A DNA stretch of 32,685 bases, from NCBI GenBank assembly GCA_031281585.1, contig JAITFE010000095.1, positions 1 through 32,685 of the forward strand, written 5' to 3'. Below the pieces are notes generated by a model. The model was not told where the DNA came from. It saw only the letters and a list, made by a program, of their open reading frames with translations, and ran no database searches. Each line of letters opens with the position of its first letter. Position 1 is the stretch's first letter. Positions 14,291 to 22,407 of the stretch are shown piece after piece. This stretch comes from Bifidobacteriaceae bacterium. GTDB taxonomy: Bacteria > Actinomycetota > Actinomycetes > Actinomycetales > WQXJ01. A program made the translations under genes and the position numbers.

Positions 14291-15763
14291 GTGACCGCAG
14301 GTAGGATCGTTTTCTTGTCCGCCAACAACAACGCTTTGGTCGACGCGAGGATGCTGCGGCAAGTCGAGGCGGCGAACCAATTCGGCTATGAGGCGACCGC
14401 CGTCGGCACGGCGTTTTGGGGCGGGGACGAGGAACACGAGGTGCCCGGCGGCCGGGTGATCGTCAAACGCCTGCCGCGCCGTTTGGAGGGGCGGGGCGTG
14501 ACCGCCCGGCTGCGGGCCGTGAAGGAAGCGTTGCTCCCTTTCTCGCTAACGGCCAGCCCCAACACCGTCCGGGCGCTGGCCGCGTTCTTGGCCCGTGACG
14601 CCGCCCACGGCGGCGGGCCCGCGCCGGCGCGGGCGGCCCGCAAGCTGCACTCCCGGGCGATCGCCGCGGTGGCGAAGGCCCGCTTGACGGTGCGCCGGCC
14701 CAAGGCCGGCGTGGAGGTCTACGCGGAGGCGGCCCGCTGGGAGCGCGCCAGGGCCCGTCGGCTGTTCTTCTACCGCCTGTTCCCCTGGGCCGCCCGGTGG
14801 CGGGTGGTCGCGCCGGACCGAATCGAGGAGGAGTTGGCCGTGGGGCCACTCCTGGACCAGCTGAGACCGGACATCATCCACGTGCATGACGTGTACATGA
14901 CCGACGTGGCGGCGCGGGCGCAGTCGCGGGCCGCCGCCCAGGGCCGGCGGATCGCCTTGGTCTACGACGCCCGCGAATTCGTCCCGGGCCTGGCGTACAC
15001 GAACCCGCGCCTGGTGGCGGCCCACGCCCGCCTGGAGAGGGAATACATCAAGCGTTTCGACCGCGTCATCACGGTCTCCGAGCCCCTCGCGGACCTGCTG
15101 CGCCGCCACTACAAGCTGCCGCGGCGCCCGGAGCTGGTCATGAACGTGCCCGTGCTGGCGCCCCGCCGCCCGGAGACTCCGGACATACGGACTGCGGCGG
15201 GCGTGGCCGAAGGCGTTCCGCTGTTGGTCTACGGCGGCGGCGTCCATCCCGGCCGCGGCGTCCAGACCGCCATCCAGGCGTTGCCGCTCCTGCCGGACGC
15301 GCATCTCGCGGTTGTGGTGCGCACGGTCGCCTGGATGCCCGCCGAGCTGATCGAGCTGGCCAAGCGGGAAGGCGTCCAAGACCGGCTCCACGTGGTGCCG
15401 TTCGTGGACCACGACCAGGTGGTCCACTATTTCCGTTCCGCGGACATCGGGTTGAGCCCGCTGCTCGCGGCCGTCAACCACGAAGTGGCCCTGACCAACA
15501 AGTTCTTCGAGTACCTTTTCGCGGGGCTGCCGATCGTCACCAGCCTGGGCGCCCAAGCCGACCTGGTCCGCCGCCTCGACCTGGGCGCCTCCCACCGGCC
15601 GGACGACCCGGCCGACTTGGCGCGGGCCGTGGGCGAAGTGATGCTCCGCCTGGCGGAACTGAAAGAGCGCATTCAAAACGACCACGAGTTGCTGGCCAAG
15701 TTCAGCTGGGAGGCCCAGCTGCCGGTGCTGGAGCGCGTCTACCGGGAGGTGTCACAGCCATGA
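14291..15763 (+). CDS. GT4-like glycosyltransferase
   Basis: A 490-residue GT-B glycosyltransferase paralogous to the gene at 10403-11848. Motifs in order: RIVFLSANNNALVDARMLRQ at the N-terminus, IIHVHDVYMTDVAARA (about 195-210), LVYDAREFVPG, RVITVSEPLADLLRRHY, VMNVPVLAP, then the donor side LLVYGGGVHPGRGVQTAIQAL, LHVVPFVDHDQVVHYF, NHEVALTNKFFEYLFAGLPIV and a final helix SWEAQLPVLERVYRE. Residues 70-160 form the same kind of basic insert as in the paralogue. It begins at GTG 14291, divergent from the minus operon, and its TGA overlaps the wecB ATG (ATGA), so the two are translationally coupled. The coupling suggests, without proof, a ManNAc or related sugar donor. Confidence 0.85.
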   Translation: MTAGRIVFLSANNNALVDARMLRQVEAANQFGYEATAVGTAFWGGDEEHEVPGGRVIVKRLPRRLEGRGVTARLRAVKEALLPFSLTASPNTVRALAAFLARDAAHGGGPAPARAARKLHSRAIAAVAKARLTVRRPKAGVEVYAEAARWERARARRLFFYRLFPWAARWRVVAPDRIEEELAVGPLLDQLRPDIIHVHDVYMTDVAARAQSRAAAQGRRIALVYDAREFVPGLAYTNPRLVAAHARLEREYIKRFDRVITVSEPLADLLRRHYKLPRRPELVMNVPVLAPRRPETPDIRTAAGVAEGVPLLVYGGGVHPGRGVQTAIQALPLLPDAHLAVVVRTVAWMPAELIELAKREGVQDRLHVVPFVDHDQVVHYFRSADIGLSPLLAAVNHEVALTNKFFEYLFAGLPIVTSLGAQADLVRRLDLGASHRPDDPADLARAVGEVMLRLAELKERIQNDHELLAKFSWEAQLPVLERVYREVSQP

Positions 15764-16818
15764 GCTCGACGCAGAAGATCATCAGCGTGGTTGGCGCCCG
15801 CCCGCAGTTCGTCAAGCTGGCCCCGGTGGCGGAGGCCATGGCGGCGGCCGGGGTGGACCACCGGATTGTCCATTCCGGCCAGCACTACGACGCGGCCATG
15901 TCGCAAGCCTTTTTCGCCGACCTGGCGATTCCCGCCCCGGACGTCAACCTGGGTCTGGGCTCGGGTTCGCACGGCCACCAGACCGGCGCCATGCTGGGGG
16001 CCCTCGAAGACGTGTTCCTGGCCGAACGCCCGGACTGGGTGCTGGTCTACGGCGACACCAACACCACGCTCGCCGCCGCCATAGCCGCCGTCAAACTGCA
16101 CCTGCCGCTGGCCCATTTGGAGGCCGGGCTGCGCTCCTTCAACCGCCGCATGCCGGAAGAGCACAACCGCGTGCTCACGGACCACGCCGCCGACCTGCTC
16201 CTGGCGCCCACGGCGGTGGCGATGGCCCACCTCGCGCGCGAGGGCCTGGCCAAGACCTCGCGCCTGGTCGGCGACGTCATGACGGACGTCTGCTACCGGG
16301 TGGCGAACGCCGTCCGGCCGAAGTGGCGAAGCCAGCCCGGACCGGTCGACGATTACAGCCTGGCCACCATCCACCGCCCGGCCAACACTGACGACCGGGC
16401 CCGCCTTGACGCCATCCTGGACGCCCTGGCGGCCCTGCCCGGCCACGTCCGCCTGGCCACCCATCCCCGCCTGCGGGACAAGGCCGCCGAATTCGGGCTC
16501 AACCTGGCGCGCGGCGGGATCGAGCCGATTGAGCCCCTGAGCTACCCCGCCATGGTGGCCGAGGTCCTCGACTCGAAGAACGTGGTGACCGACTCGGGCG
16601 GCCTGCAAAAGGAGGCCTACCTGCTGGGGCGCCCCTGCACCACGGTGCGCCCGGAGACCGAATGGGTGGAAACCCTGGAGGGCGGATGGAACGTGCTGGC
16701 GAACCAGCCGGACCGGATCGTCGCCGCCGTCACCCGCCCCCGGCCGACCGCCGAACGCTCCCAGCCTTACGGCGACGGACACGCCGCCGCCAGGGTTGTC
16801 GCAGAGCTGACCGCCTAG
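15760..16818 (+). CDS. wecB: UDP-N-acetylglucosamine 2-epimerase (non-hydrolysing)
   Basis: A 352-residue cytosolic enzyme that interconverts UDP-GlcNAc and UDP-ManNAc. The N-terminal GARPQFVKLAP (12-22), HSGQHYDAAMSQAFF, and the catalytic residues D99 (YGDTNTT), E121 (HLEAGLRS), E133/E134 (MPEEHNR) and H205 (TIHRPAN) are all present, as are TDSGGLQKEAYLLGRPC and RPETEWVETLEGGWN at the C-terminal end. The length is typical (350-380). The ATG overlaps the stop of the upstream glycosyltransferase, with GGGAGG at 15744-15749. It runs convergently into the WecC-type dehydrogenase gene, and both stop codons lie within a shared CTAG at 16815-16818. Together the two enzymes would make UDP-ManNAcA. 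The symbol wecB is used by function; mnaA is the equivalent name in Gram-positive bacteria. Confidence 0.93.
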   Translation: MSSTQKIISVVGARPQFVKLAPVAEAMAAAGVDHRIVHSGQHYDAAMSQAFFADLAIPAPDVNLGLGSGSHGHQTGAMLGALEDVFLAERPDWVLVYGDTNTTLAAAIAAVKLHLPLAHLEAGLRSFNRRMPEEHNRVLTDHAADLLLAPTAVAMAHLAREGLAKTSRLVGDVMTDVCYRVANAVRPKWRSQPGPVDDYSLATIHRPANTDDRARLDAILDALAALPGHVRLATHPRLRDKAAEFGLNLARGGIEPIEPLSYPAMVAEVLDSKNVVTDSGGLQKEAYLLGRPCTTVRPETEWVETLEGGWNVLANQPDRIVAAVTRPRPTAERSQPYGDGHAAARVVAELTA

Positions 16819-18113
16819 CGGCCCGCGCCGATCACCAGGCGGGTGGCCCCCGCCCAGCGCTCCGGCCTGGTCACCCGCCGCCCGTCCACCAGCACTTTGA
16901 CGCCCGGCAGGTCGGCTGGCTCCAAGTCGGCGTAGACGGGATGGTCCGCCTGGATGATGGCGGCGTCGACCGGCTCGCCCAAGTGATACGGCGCCCAGCC
17001 GAAGCCCTCCAATTCCTCATCGGCGAACATCGGGTCGTGGACCAGCACGCGGGCTCCGCGTTCCGCCAGCGCCGCCACCACCGGGAAGACCCCTGAGAAC
17101 GCGGTCTCTTTGACCCGCCCCCGGTAGGACGCCCCCAGCACCGCCACGGTCTTGCCCGCCAGGTCGCCGTCCAGCGCCGAGGCCGCCAGTTCGACGGCGT
17201 GCGCGGGCATGCCCATGTTGGCCTCGCGGGCGGCCCGGACGATTGTCGCCTCCGGGTCGTTGTACAGGTAAAGCCTGGGGTAGACGGGGATGCAGTGGCC
17301 GCCCACCGCGATCCCCGGCCGGTGGATGTGCGAATACGGCTGCGAGTTGGCGGCCTCGATGACTTGGTGCACGTCAATCCCATGGCGCTCGGCGAACTTG
17401 GCGTACTGGTTGGCCAGGCCAATGTTGACGTCGCGGAAGGTCGTCTCCGCCAGTTTGGCGAGCTCCGCCGCCTCCGGCGAGCCGAGGTCCCACACCCCGT
17501 TGGCCCTGGGCAGGTCGGGCCGCTCGTCAAAGTCCAGGACGGCCTGGTAGAACGCGGTGGCCCGTTCCGCGCCCCTGGCGCTCAGCGCCCCGATCAGCTT
17601 CGGGTAGCGCCTAAGGTCCCGGAAGACCCGCCCGGTCAGAACCCGCTCCGGCGAGAAGACCAGGTCGAAGTCAACCCCTTCGACCAGGCCGGAGACCTCC
17701 TCGATCAGCGGCTTCCAGCGCCCGCGGGTGGTCCCGACCGGCAAGGTCGTCTCATAGGAGATCAACGTGCCCGGCGTCAGATTGGCGGCGAGCGACCGGG
17801 TCGCGGACTCCATCCAGCCGAAGTCCGGCTCCCAGGTTTGGTCGTCCACCAGCAAAGGCACCACCACCACGATCACGTCCGCGCCCGGAATGGCCTGGCC
17901 GTAGTCCGTGGTGGCCGTCAGGCGCCCGGCGGGCACCAATCGGCCCAGCCGCTCCCCCAGTCCCGCCTCGCCCGGAAACGGCTCGCGCCCCTCGTTCACC
18001 CTGGCGACCAGCGCGGGATTGACGTCCACGCCCACCACCTGGTGGCCTTTGGCGGCGAATTGGACCGCCAGCGGCAGGCCGATCTTGCCCAGTGCCACGA
18101 CCGCAATCTTCAC
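16815..18113 (-). CDS. wecC: UDP-sugar dehydrogenase, probably UDP-ManNAc dehydrogenase
   Basis: A 432-residue nucleotide-sugar dehydrogenase that oxidises the C6 hydroxyl to a carboxylate in two NAD-dependent steps. The NAD-binding start is MKIAVVALGKIGLPLA with D30 (VVGVD). The family motifs FSPERV (153-158), AELAKLAET with K220, N230 and the catalytic C274 in GGHCIPVYP are intact. The pattern SPERVLTGRVFRDL and the GGHC form are closer to UDP-ManNAc dehydrogenases than to UDP-glucose dehydrogenases, and a UDP-ManNAc-forming epimerase is encoded next door, so UDP-ManNAcA is the likely product. UDP-GlcA cannot be excluded and would suit the C5-epimerase-like gene nearby. It starts at GTG 18113 with GGAGG 10 nt upstream and is last in the 21177-16815 operon, 39 bp after the coiled-coil gene. 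Confidence 0.85.
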   Translation of the reverse strand: MKIAVVALGKIGLPLAVQFAAKGHQVVGVDVNPALVARVNEGREPFPGEAGLGERLGRLVPAGRLTATTDYGQAIPGADVIVVVVPLLVDDQTWEPDFGWMESATRSLAANLTPGTLISYETTLPVGTTRGRWKPLIEEVSGLVEGVDFDLVFSPERVLTGRVFRDLRRYPKLIGALSARGAERATAFYQAVLDFDERPDLPRANGVWDLGSPEAAELAKLAETTFRDVNIGLANQYAKFAERHGIDVHQVIEAANSQPYSHIHRPGIAVGGHCIPVYPRLYLYNDPEATIVRAAREANMGMPAHAVELAASALDGDLAGKTVAVLGASYRGRVKETAFSGVFPVVAALAERGARVLVHDPMFADEELEGFGWAPYHLGEPVDAAIIQADHPVYADLEPADLPGVKVLVDGRRVTRPERWAGATRLVIGAGR

Positions 18114-18152
18114 TTCTCCGAAACCTCCACTGCTCGTTTTGCCCGCCTCAGC

Positions 18153-18902
18153 CTAACGCCCCGCCAGCCGTTTGATCCGGCGGACCGCGCGGTAGAAGGG
18201 CGAGCGGCGGATCCGCGCCAGTTCGGCCCGCAGGGCGTCCTCCCGCCGGTAGCGCTCGGTCAGCTCGCCCTTCAGCCGCGCCACGTCCGCCTCAAGGCGT
18301 TCCGCGCGCCGTTCGGACGCTTCCGCCGCCGCGCGCAGGGCCCGGCGTTCCGCCTCGGACTGTTCCTCCAGGCCGCCGCGCAGCGGGGCGACCTCCGCCA
18401 GGTACCGGTCCGCCAGTTGGGCGCCCGCCAGCGAAGCCTCCTCCCGCGCCAGCACGGCCGCGTTGGCCATGGTCAACAGCTCGACGTCCGATGCCGTCGG
18501 GGCGCCTTCCAGCCACCCCCGCGCCGCCCGCGTCAAGTCGAAAGCCGGCCCCGCCGCTTGCGGCCGGACGGCGGCGTGGGCCACCAGGACGGTCCTTGGC
18601 CCCGGCAGGCGCACCAGCTCGTGAATCTGCGCCCCGACGGCCGCCGTTTGGGCCGCCAACGCCCGGACGCCCAGCACCTCGCTGCCGCCGGGCAAGTCCG
18701 CCACGAGCCAATCGCCCTGGGCCAACGGGACCGGCTTGGCGGCTATCACCAATTTGGCCTGGCCGGGCGCCGAGCCGTCCGAAACGGCGCCCGTGGCGGC
18801 GGCCTGGACGGCATCGGACAAATAGCCGGGCAGGCCGGGCCTCGGGTCGAAACTGAGCCCCTGCGCCCGGGCCGCGGCGAACAACTCCGCCAACTGCCTC
18901 AT
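18153..18902 (-). CDS. Coiled-coil protein between glycosyltransferase and dehydrogenase genes
   Basis: A 249-residue protein of unknown function. The first 130 residues are a soluble domain with alternating strands and helices (AKLVIAAKPVPLAQGDWLVADLP; PRTVLVAHAAVRPQAAG), without a recognisable enzyme motif. Residues about 165-235 are a charged coiled coil dense in Glu, Arg, Ala and Leu (EQSEAERRALRAAAEASERRA; LEADVARLKGELTERY). The end is strongly basic (RIRRSPFYRAVRRIKRLAGR), which suggests contact with membrane phospholipid or an acidic partner. Similar coiled-coil plus basic tails occur at the ends of glycosyltransferases and methyltransferases in polysaccharide loci. Its ATG overlaps the stop of the upstream glycosyltransferase (ATGA), so the two are made together. 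A scaffold or chain-length role is conceivable but unproven. Confidence 0.75.
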   Translation of the reverse strand: MRQLAELFAAARAQGLSFDPRPGLPGYLSDAVQAAATGAVSDGSAPGQAKLVIAAKPVPLAQGDWLVADLPGGSEVLGVRALAAQTAAVGAQIHELVRLPGPRTVLVAHAAVRPQAAGPAFDLTRAARGWLEGAPTASDVELLTMANAAVLAREEASLAGAQLADRYLAEVAPLRGGLEEQSEAERRALRAAAEASERRAERLEADVARLKGELTERYRREDALRAELARIRRSPFYRAVRRIKRLAGR

Positions 18903-20509
18903 CGGCGGCCCTCCAACGCGAGGAAATGCCGGTTCAGGACCTCGGCGCTGAAGCGCCCGTCGTGGAAGCGGCGGACGAAGTCCGGGCCGGCCTCCGCCAA
19001 GGCGCGGTAGGCGGACGGGTCGGCGGCGATGTCCGCCACGACCTCGGCGATCGTGGACGGGTCGGCCTCCACCACGGGCAGGGGCTCGGGATAGCGGCGG
19101 CGGGTCGCCGCGCCGATGTGGGCCACCGCCAGGCGTCCGGCCGCCATGGTCTGGCTCAGCAACGTGTCCGGGTTGCCCAGCACCACCTGGTCCACCACCA
19201 CGTCGACCTGCCGCAACAGGCGCGGCACCGCCACGGGGGGAAGGCCCCGGACGGACGTGTACTCGATCATCCCCGCGTGGGCCAGGCGCCATAACGCCGC
19301 GTCCACGAATTCCGACCCTTTCATCACATCCGAGCTGGGCGCGTGGGCCACTTTCAGCTTCGCGCCCGGCTCCCACGGCGGCGCCGGGGCGAGGTCGTCG
19401 GAACTCACCACGACCGGCAGCCAGTGCGCCTCCTCGAAGTAGTCGAGCATGTCCAACGTGGACACGAACACCGGCACCCCCAGCGCGCCAAGCGCCTGGT
19501 GCAGCCATTCGGCCGCGCGGGCCCGGCTCTGGAAGAACTCCGAACGCTCGTCGTGGTAGGGGCTCCAGGGCTCCAAAGACCGGTGCAGCGCGGGCGTCCG
19601 GCCGGCCGTGCCGTGCACCATGCAGGCCACCCGCCGCCCGCTGGCCAAGAGCTGCTCGGCCTCCATCAGGCCGAACTCCTGGGCGAGGTCCGGTTCGCGC
19701 AGGTCGTTTACGCCGATCAGCCCGCGCAGATCTTCCAACAGTATGTGGCTGGCGGGCGCCACCAACTCCAACGCCAGGTCCACGCGGGCCACGGGATCCG
19801 GCAGGTCTTCTACGCGGACCAACTGGTCGGCCTCGAACACCCGGGCGGTGAACGTCCGCAACTGGATGTTCAGGGCCCTGAAGCCGGGCACGTGGCGGTT
19901 CACCGCGTCCGCCCAGGCCCGGCCTTGGCCGGCGTAGTTGGCCGAGCCGATCAGCAGGCGGCCGGGGGCGGGTGCGGCGGGCGGCGCCGACCCGCCGACG
20001 GCCGCGCGCTCGGCCAAGGCGGCCCGTTCCAACGGCGTTAGCCCTAGGGCGGCGACTTTGACGCCCTCGGGGGTGACGGTCAACCAGGTCGGCATGGGTT
20101 CGGGCGTCAATTCGAGCGGCCACGGCCTGTCGGCGAAACGCTCTTGCCCCAACCCGGCCTGGCTCAAGACCCGGTCGGTTGTGGATGGCGGCGGGTAGAC
20201 AACTCCGGCCACGGATTGCCCTGCCTCCAGCGCCCTGACGGCGCCCACCGCCGCGGACTCGGTGGCCACCGCCAACACGTTGTCGAAACGCCTGGCGGCG
20301 CGGGCCAACGCGAGCGCCGCCTGTTCGTTCAGCGCCCAGGCCACAACCTGGCCCGCTGGCTGCGCCGTCAGCTCCTGGGCCAGTTGGTCTTCCCATTGGA
20401 CCCGTTCCGCCGGCCGCAGCGTGACGGGCCGCGCGTGCAGGCCCGCCAGCTTGGCCGGGACCTGCGCCAACCCGGGCGCCTCGACCGCCACCACCACCAG
20501 GCTCACCAT
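18899..20509 (-). CDS. Glycosyltransferase (GT-B, GT4/GT1-like C-terminal domain)
   Basis: A 536-residue protein. The N-terminal 185 residues contain Rossmann-like strands (VSLVVVAVEAPGL, QVVAWALNEQAALALARA, VLAVATESAAVGAV) and then a linker. The rest is a glycosyltransferase-like segment: LLIGSANYAGQGRAWADAVNR (about 192), SHILLEDLRGLIG, MVHGTAGRTPALHR, VPVFVSTLDML, LKVAHAPSSDVMKGSEFVD and the donor-site region VDVVVDQVVLGNPDTLLSQTMAAGRLAVAHIG with VVEADPSTIAEVVADIAADPSAYRAL. The ATG overlaps the preceding gene by 7 bp, and the stop overlaps the coiled-coil gene. It may make a bond needed by the same glycan; donor and acceptor are unknown. Confidence 0.75.
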   Translation of the reverse strand: MVSLVVVAVEAPGLAQVPAKLAGLHARPVTLRPAERVQWEDQLAQELTAQPAGQVVAWALNEQAALALARAARRFDNVLAVATESAAVGAVRALEAGQSVAGVVYPPPSTTDRVLSQAGLGQERFADRPWPLELTPEPMPTWLTVTPEGVKVAALGLTPLERAALAERAAVGGSAPPAAPAPGRLLIGSANYAGQGRAWADAVNRHVPGFRALNIQLRTFTARVFEADQLVRVEDLPDPVARVDLALELVAPASHILLEDLRGLIGVNDLREPDLAQEFGLMEAEQLLASGRRVACMVHGTAGRTPALHRSLEPWSPYHDERSEFFQSRARAAEWLHQALGALGVPVFVSTLDMLDYFEEAHWLPVVVSSDDLAPAPPWEPGAKLKVAHAPSSDVMKGSEFVDAALWRLAHAGMIEYTSVRGLPPVAVPRLLRQVDVVVDQVVLGNPDTLLSQTMAAGRLAVAHIGAATRRRYPEPLPVVEADPSTIAEVVADIAADPSAYRALAEAGPDFVRRFHDGRFSAEVLNRHFLALEGRR

Positions 20510-21177
20510 CCGGGCGACTCCTCGAGCTGGCCGAAGGCGGCGTCAAAGGTCTGGGACGCCCGGTCCAGGATCTGTTCGAACAGCGCGTTCGGCGCGCCCA
20601 GCGCGTCCTGGCCGGCCGGGCCGCTGAGGATGCCCCCTTCCCAGGGATAGGGTTCGTAGAGCACAAACGGGACGGCGCGGGCGGCGTTCAGGCTAAGCGC
20701 CACGCCAGCGCTGACCGCCGGCGGCAGAACGGCGACCACAAGGTCAAAAGGGCGGGCGTCATGCAACGTCCGGGCCGCCGCCGAGGCGCCTGGGAGCCAA
20801 GCCGCAGGCCAATGGTCCTCAGTCGGCTCGGGGAACACCCTGGCGTCCACTTCCCTCAGCCATTGCGGGGCGGCGCCGCCGTACCGCAACAGCAGGTCCG
20901 ACCAGCGGTTGACGATCGGCTCCCGCCAGGCGGCGGGCTGGTCCACCCGCACCACGGTCACCGCCGGGTCGGTCCCGCCGGCGGCCCCCGAGTCCGGCCC
21001 CAAGGGGCCCGCCCCCATGGTCAGGACCGTCACCGTGTGGCCGCGCCGCGCCAAGGCGTTGACCGCCCCCAGCGCGTTTGCCGCGACCGGACCCGTGTGC
21101 GGCGGAAAGCGCCAAGCGACGAACAGCACACGCTTTGCGCCTGCGGCCGCCACGCCTCGATCCGCCACGTCTGCCAC
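20503..21177 (-). CDS. Short glycosyltransferase-like protein (GT4 N-terminal domain only)
   Basis: A 224-residue protein with the acceptor-side half of a GT-B glycosyltransferase: KRVLFVAWRFPPHTGPVAANALGAVNALARRGHTVTVLT is the usual start of Glyco_transf_4-like domains, and FDLVVAVLPPAVSAGVALSLNAA and VPFVLYEPYPW continue it. No donor-binding half or EX7E motif follows; the frame ends at 20503, overlapping the next glycosyltransferase by 7 bp. It could be a true half-protein that works with that neighbour, or the relic of a longer enzyme shortened by rearrangement. No frameshift is evident because the downstream frame starts with its own ATG. The start (GTG 21177) has no clear ribosome site; an internal start nearer to VLFVAW is possible. 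Confidence 0.7.
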   Translation of the reverse strand: MADVADRGVAAAGAKRVLFVAWRFPPHTGPVAANALGAVNALARRGHTVTVLTMGAGPLGPDSGAAGGTDPAVTVVRVDQPAAWREPIVNRWSDLLLRYGGAAPQWLREVDARVFPEPTEDHWPAAWLPGASAAARTLHDARPFDLVVAVLPPAVSAGVALSLNAARAVPFVLYEPYPWEGGILSGPAGQDALGAPNALFEQILDRASQTFDAAFGQLEESPGW

Positions 21178-21224
21178 CCTAGTGGAGAGCCGGGAGATGG
21201 GCTAGGTCGGCCGGCGCCTCTTGA

Positions 21225-21230
21225 TATGGT
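21225..21230 (+). promoter_or_regulatory. -10 box (TATGGT) of a probable leaderless transcript, C5-epimerase-like gene
   Basis: TATGGT ends exactly 7 nt before GTG 21238. There is no Shine-Dalgarno sequence between them, so the mRNA probably starts at the GTG. It lies in the 60-bp divergent gap opposite the 21177 start. Confidence 0.5.
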
Positions 21231-21237
21231 GTAGCCC

Positions 21238-22404
21238 GTGACGGCCAACCCCCTGCTCCGGCGGCCGGCCGGCCGGCTGGCGGCCGGAATCGCTTTGCTG
21301 GGCGTGGCCCTCCTGGCCGCCGCTTACTTCGGCTACTGGGTCGGCAGGCCGGGCGGGATCGACTTCTTCGGCGGGCCGGCGGCCCCCGCGTCGCCAACCC
21401 CGCCCGCCACGCCTGCGGGGACGCCCGCCTCCCCCGGGCCGTCAGTGAACCCGCTGCCGGATCCGCCCTCGCTGGAGCCGCCGCCGGTCGACCCGGCGCT
21501 GGGCTACCGGGTCTCCGGTTACCGCCCGCAGGCGATCGACCAACCGTTCGTCACGCGGAACGAGGCGACCGGGCGGACTGTCGAACTGGACGCCGACGGC
21601 GGCCTGGTCTACCGCATGAGCGAGGGCGCCGACCCGCTCTTTCAACCGGTCACCATCTCGCAATGGGCCATGAGCGCCCACACCCAGTATTGGCTGACCG
21701 GCCATGACCTTTGGCTTGACCTCGCCCGCGCCTCGGCTGAGAAGCTGCTGGACGGCAAAGTCGAGGCGGACGGCGCCTATTTCTACCCGTATCTGTACGA
21801 ATGGAAAAACGCCGATTACGGCTTCGACTTCCAACCGCCCTGGTATTCGGGCATGGCCCAGGGCGAGGCGCTGTCCGTGTTCGTCCAACTGGCGCAGGAG
21901 TTCCCCGACCAGCCGGTCTGGCGCGAGGCGGCCGACGCCACCTTCGAATCCTTCCTGGCGCCGGTCAGCGCGGAACAACCCTGGGTGACCAGAGTGGAGG
22001 ACGGGTACGTCTGGTTCGAAGAGTACGCCGACCCGGATCCCTTCCAGGTCTTCAACGGCCAGGTCTTCGCGCTGTTCGGGATCTACGAATACGCGCTGTT
22101 GACGGGCGATCAGCGGGCCGTCGACTTGTTCGACGGCGGCGCGACAACGGCGCTCGCCGCAATGCCGCAGCTCAGGGTGCCCGGCGAAACCTCGCTGTAC
22201 TGCGTCGAGTTGGAGCGCTGCGTGGAGGCGAAGTGGCAGAACTCCAACTACCAGTCGATCCATGTCGCCCAGTTGGAGATGCTGGCGGCCATGACCGGCG
22301 ACGCGGCCTTCGCCCACTGGGCACAGGCCCTGCGGAGCGACGTTTCGGACTTCACGCCCTGGCCCCCCGCCGAATACTGGCCGAAACCAGATGAAAGGCT
22401 CTAG
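21238..22404 (+). CDS. Membrane-anchored D-glucuronyl C5-epimerase-family protein
   Basis: A 388-residue exported protein. Residues 13-34 form one membrane segment (LAAGIALLGVALLAAAYFGYWV). Residues 46-88 are a Pro/Ala/Ser-rich spacer typical of a tether, and the domain from about 95 to 388 lies outside the cell. That domain carries the C-terminal C5-epimerase (GLCE_C) signatures: PWYSGMAQGEALSVFVQL (201-218), YVWFEEYADP (257-266) and VFNGQVFALFGIYEYALLTG (271-290), with several conserved Tyr. In animals and some bacteria this fold converts D-glucuronate units in a chain to L-iduronate. In this locus the substrate would be the assembled surface glycan. Start GTG 21238 fits a leaderless transcript. 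It lies 3 nt before the cytidylyltransferase/SDR gene, so the two are co-transcribed. Epimerase activity on this polymer is an inference; related enzymes might act as lyases. Confidence 0.8.
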   Translation: MTANPLLRRPAGRLAAGIALLGVALLAAAYFGYWVGRPGGIDFFGGPAAPASPTPPATPAGTPASPGPSVNPLPDPPSLEPPPVDPALGYRVSGYRPQAIDQPFVTRNEATGRTVELDADGGLVYRMSEGADPLFQPVTISQWAMSAHTQYWLTGHDLWLDLARASAEKLLDGKVEADGAYFYPYLYEWKNADYGFDFQPPWYSGMAQGEALSVFVQLAQEFPDQPVWREAADATFESFLAPVSAEQPWVTRVEDGYVWFEEYADPDPFQVFNGQVFALFGIYEYALLTGDQRAVDLFDGGATTALAAMPQLRVPGETSLYCVELERCVEAKWQNSNYQSIHVAQLEMLAAMTGDAAFAHWAQALRSDVSDFTPWPPAEYWPKPDERL

Positions 22405-22407
22405 AGC

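Noticed and set aside
18903-20666. Upstream extension of the coiled-coil gene into the glycosyltransferase region
   Set aside because: The extension is out of frame with the glycosyltransferase and Arg/Gly-rich; the ATG at 18902 with ATGA overlap is the real start.
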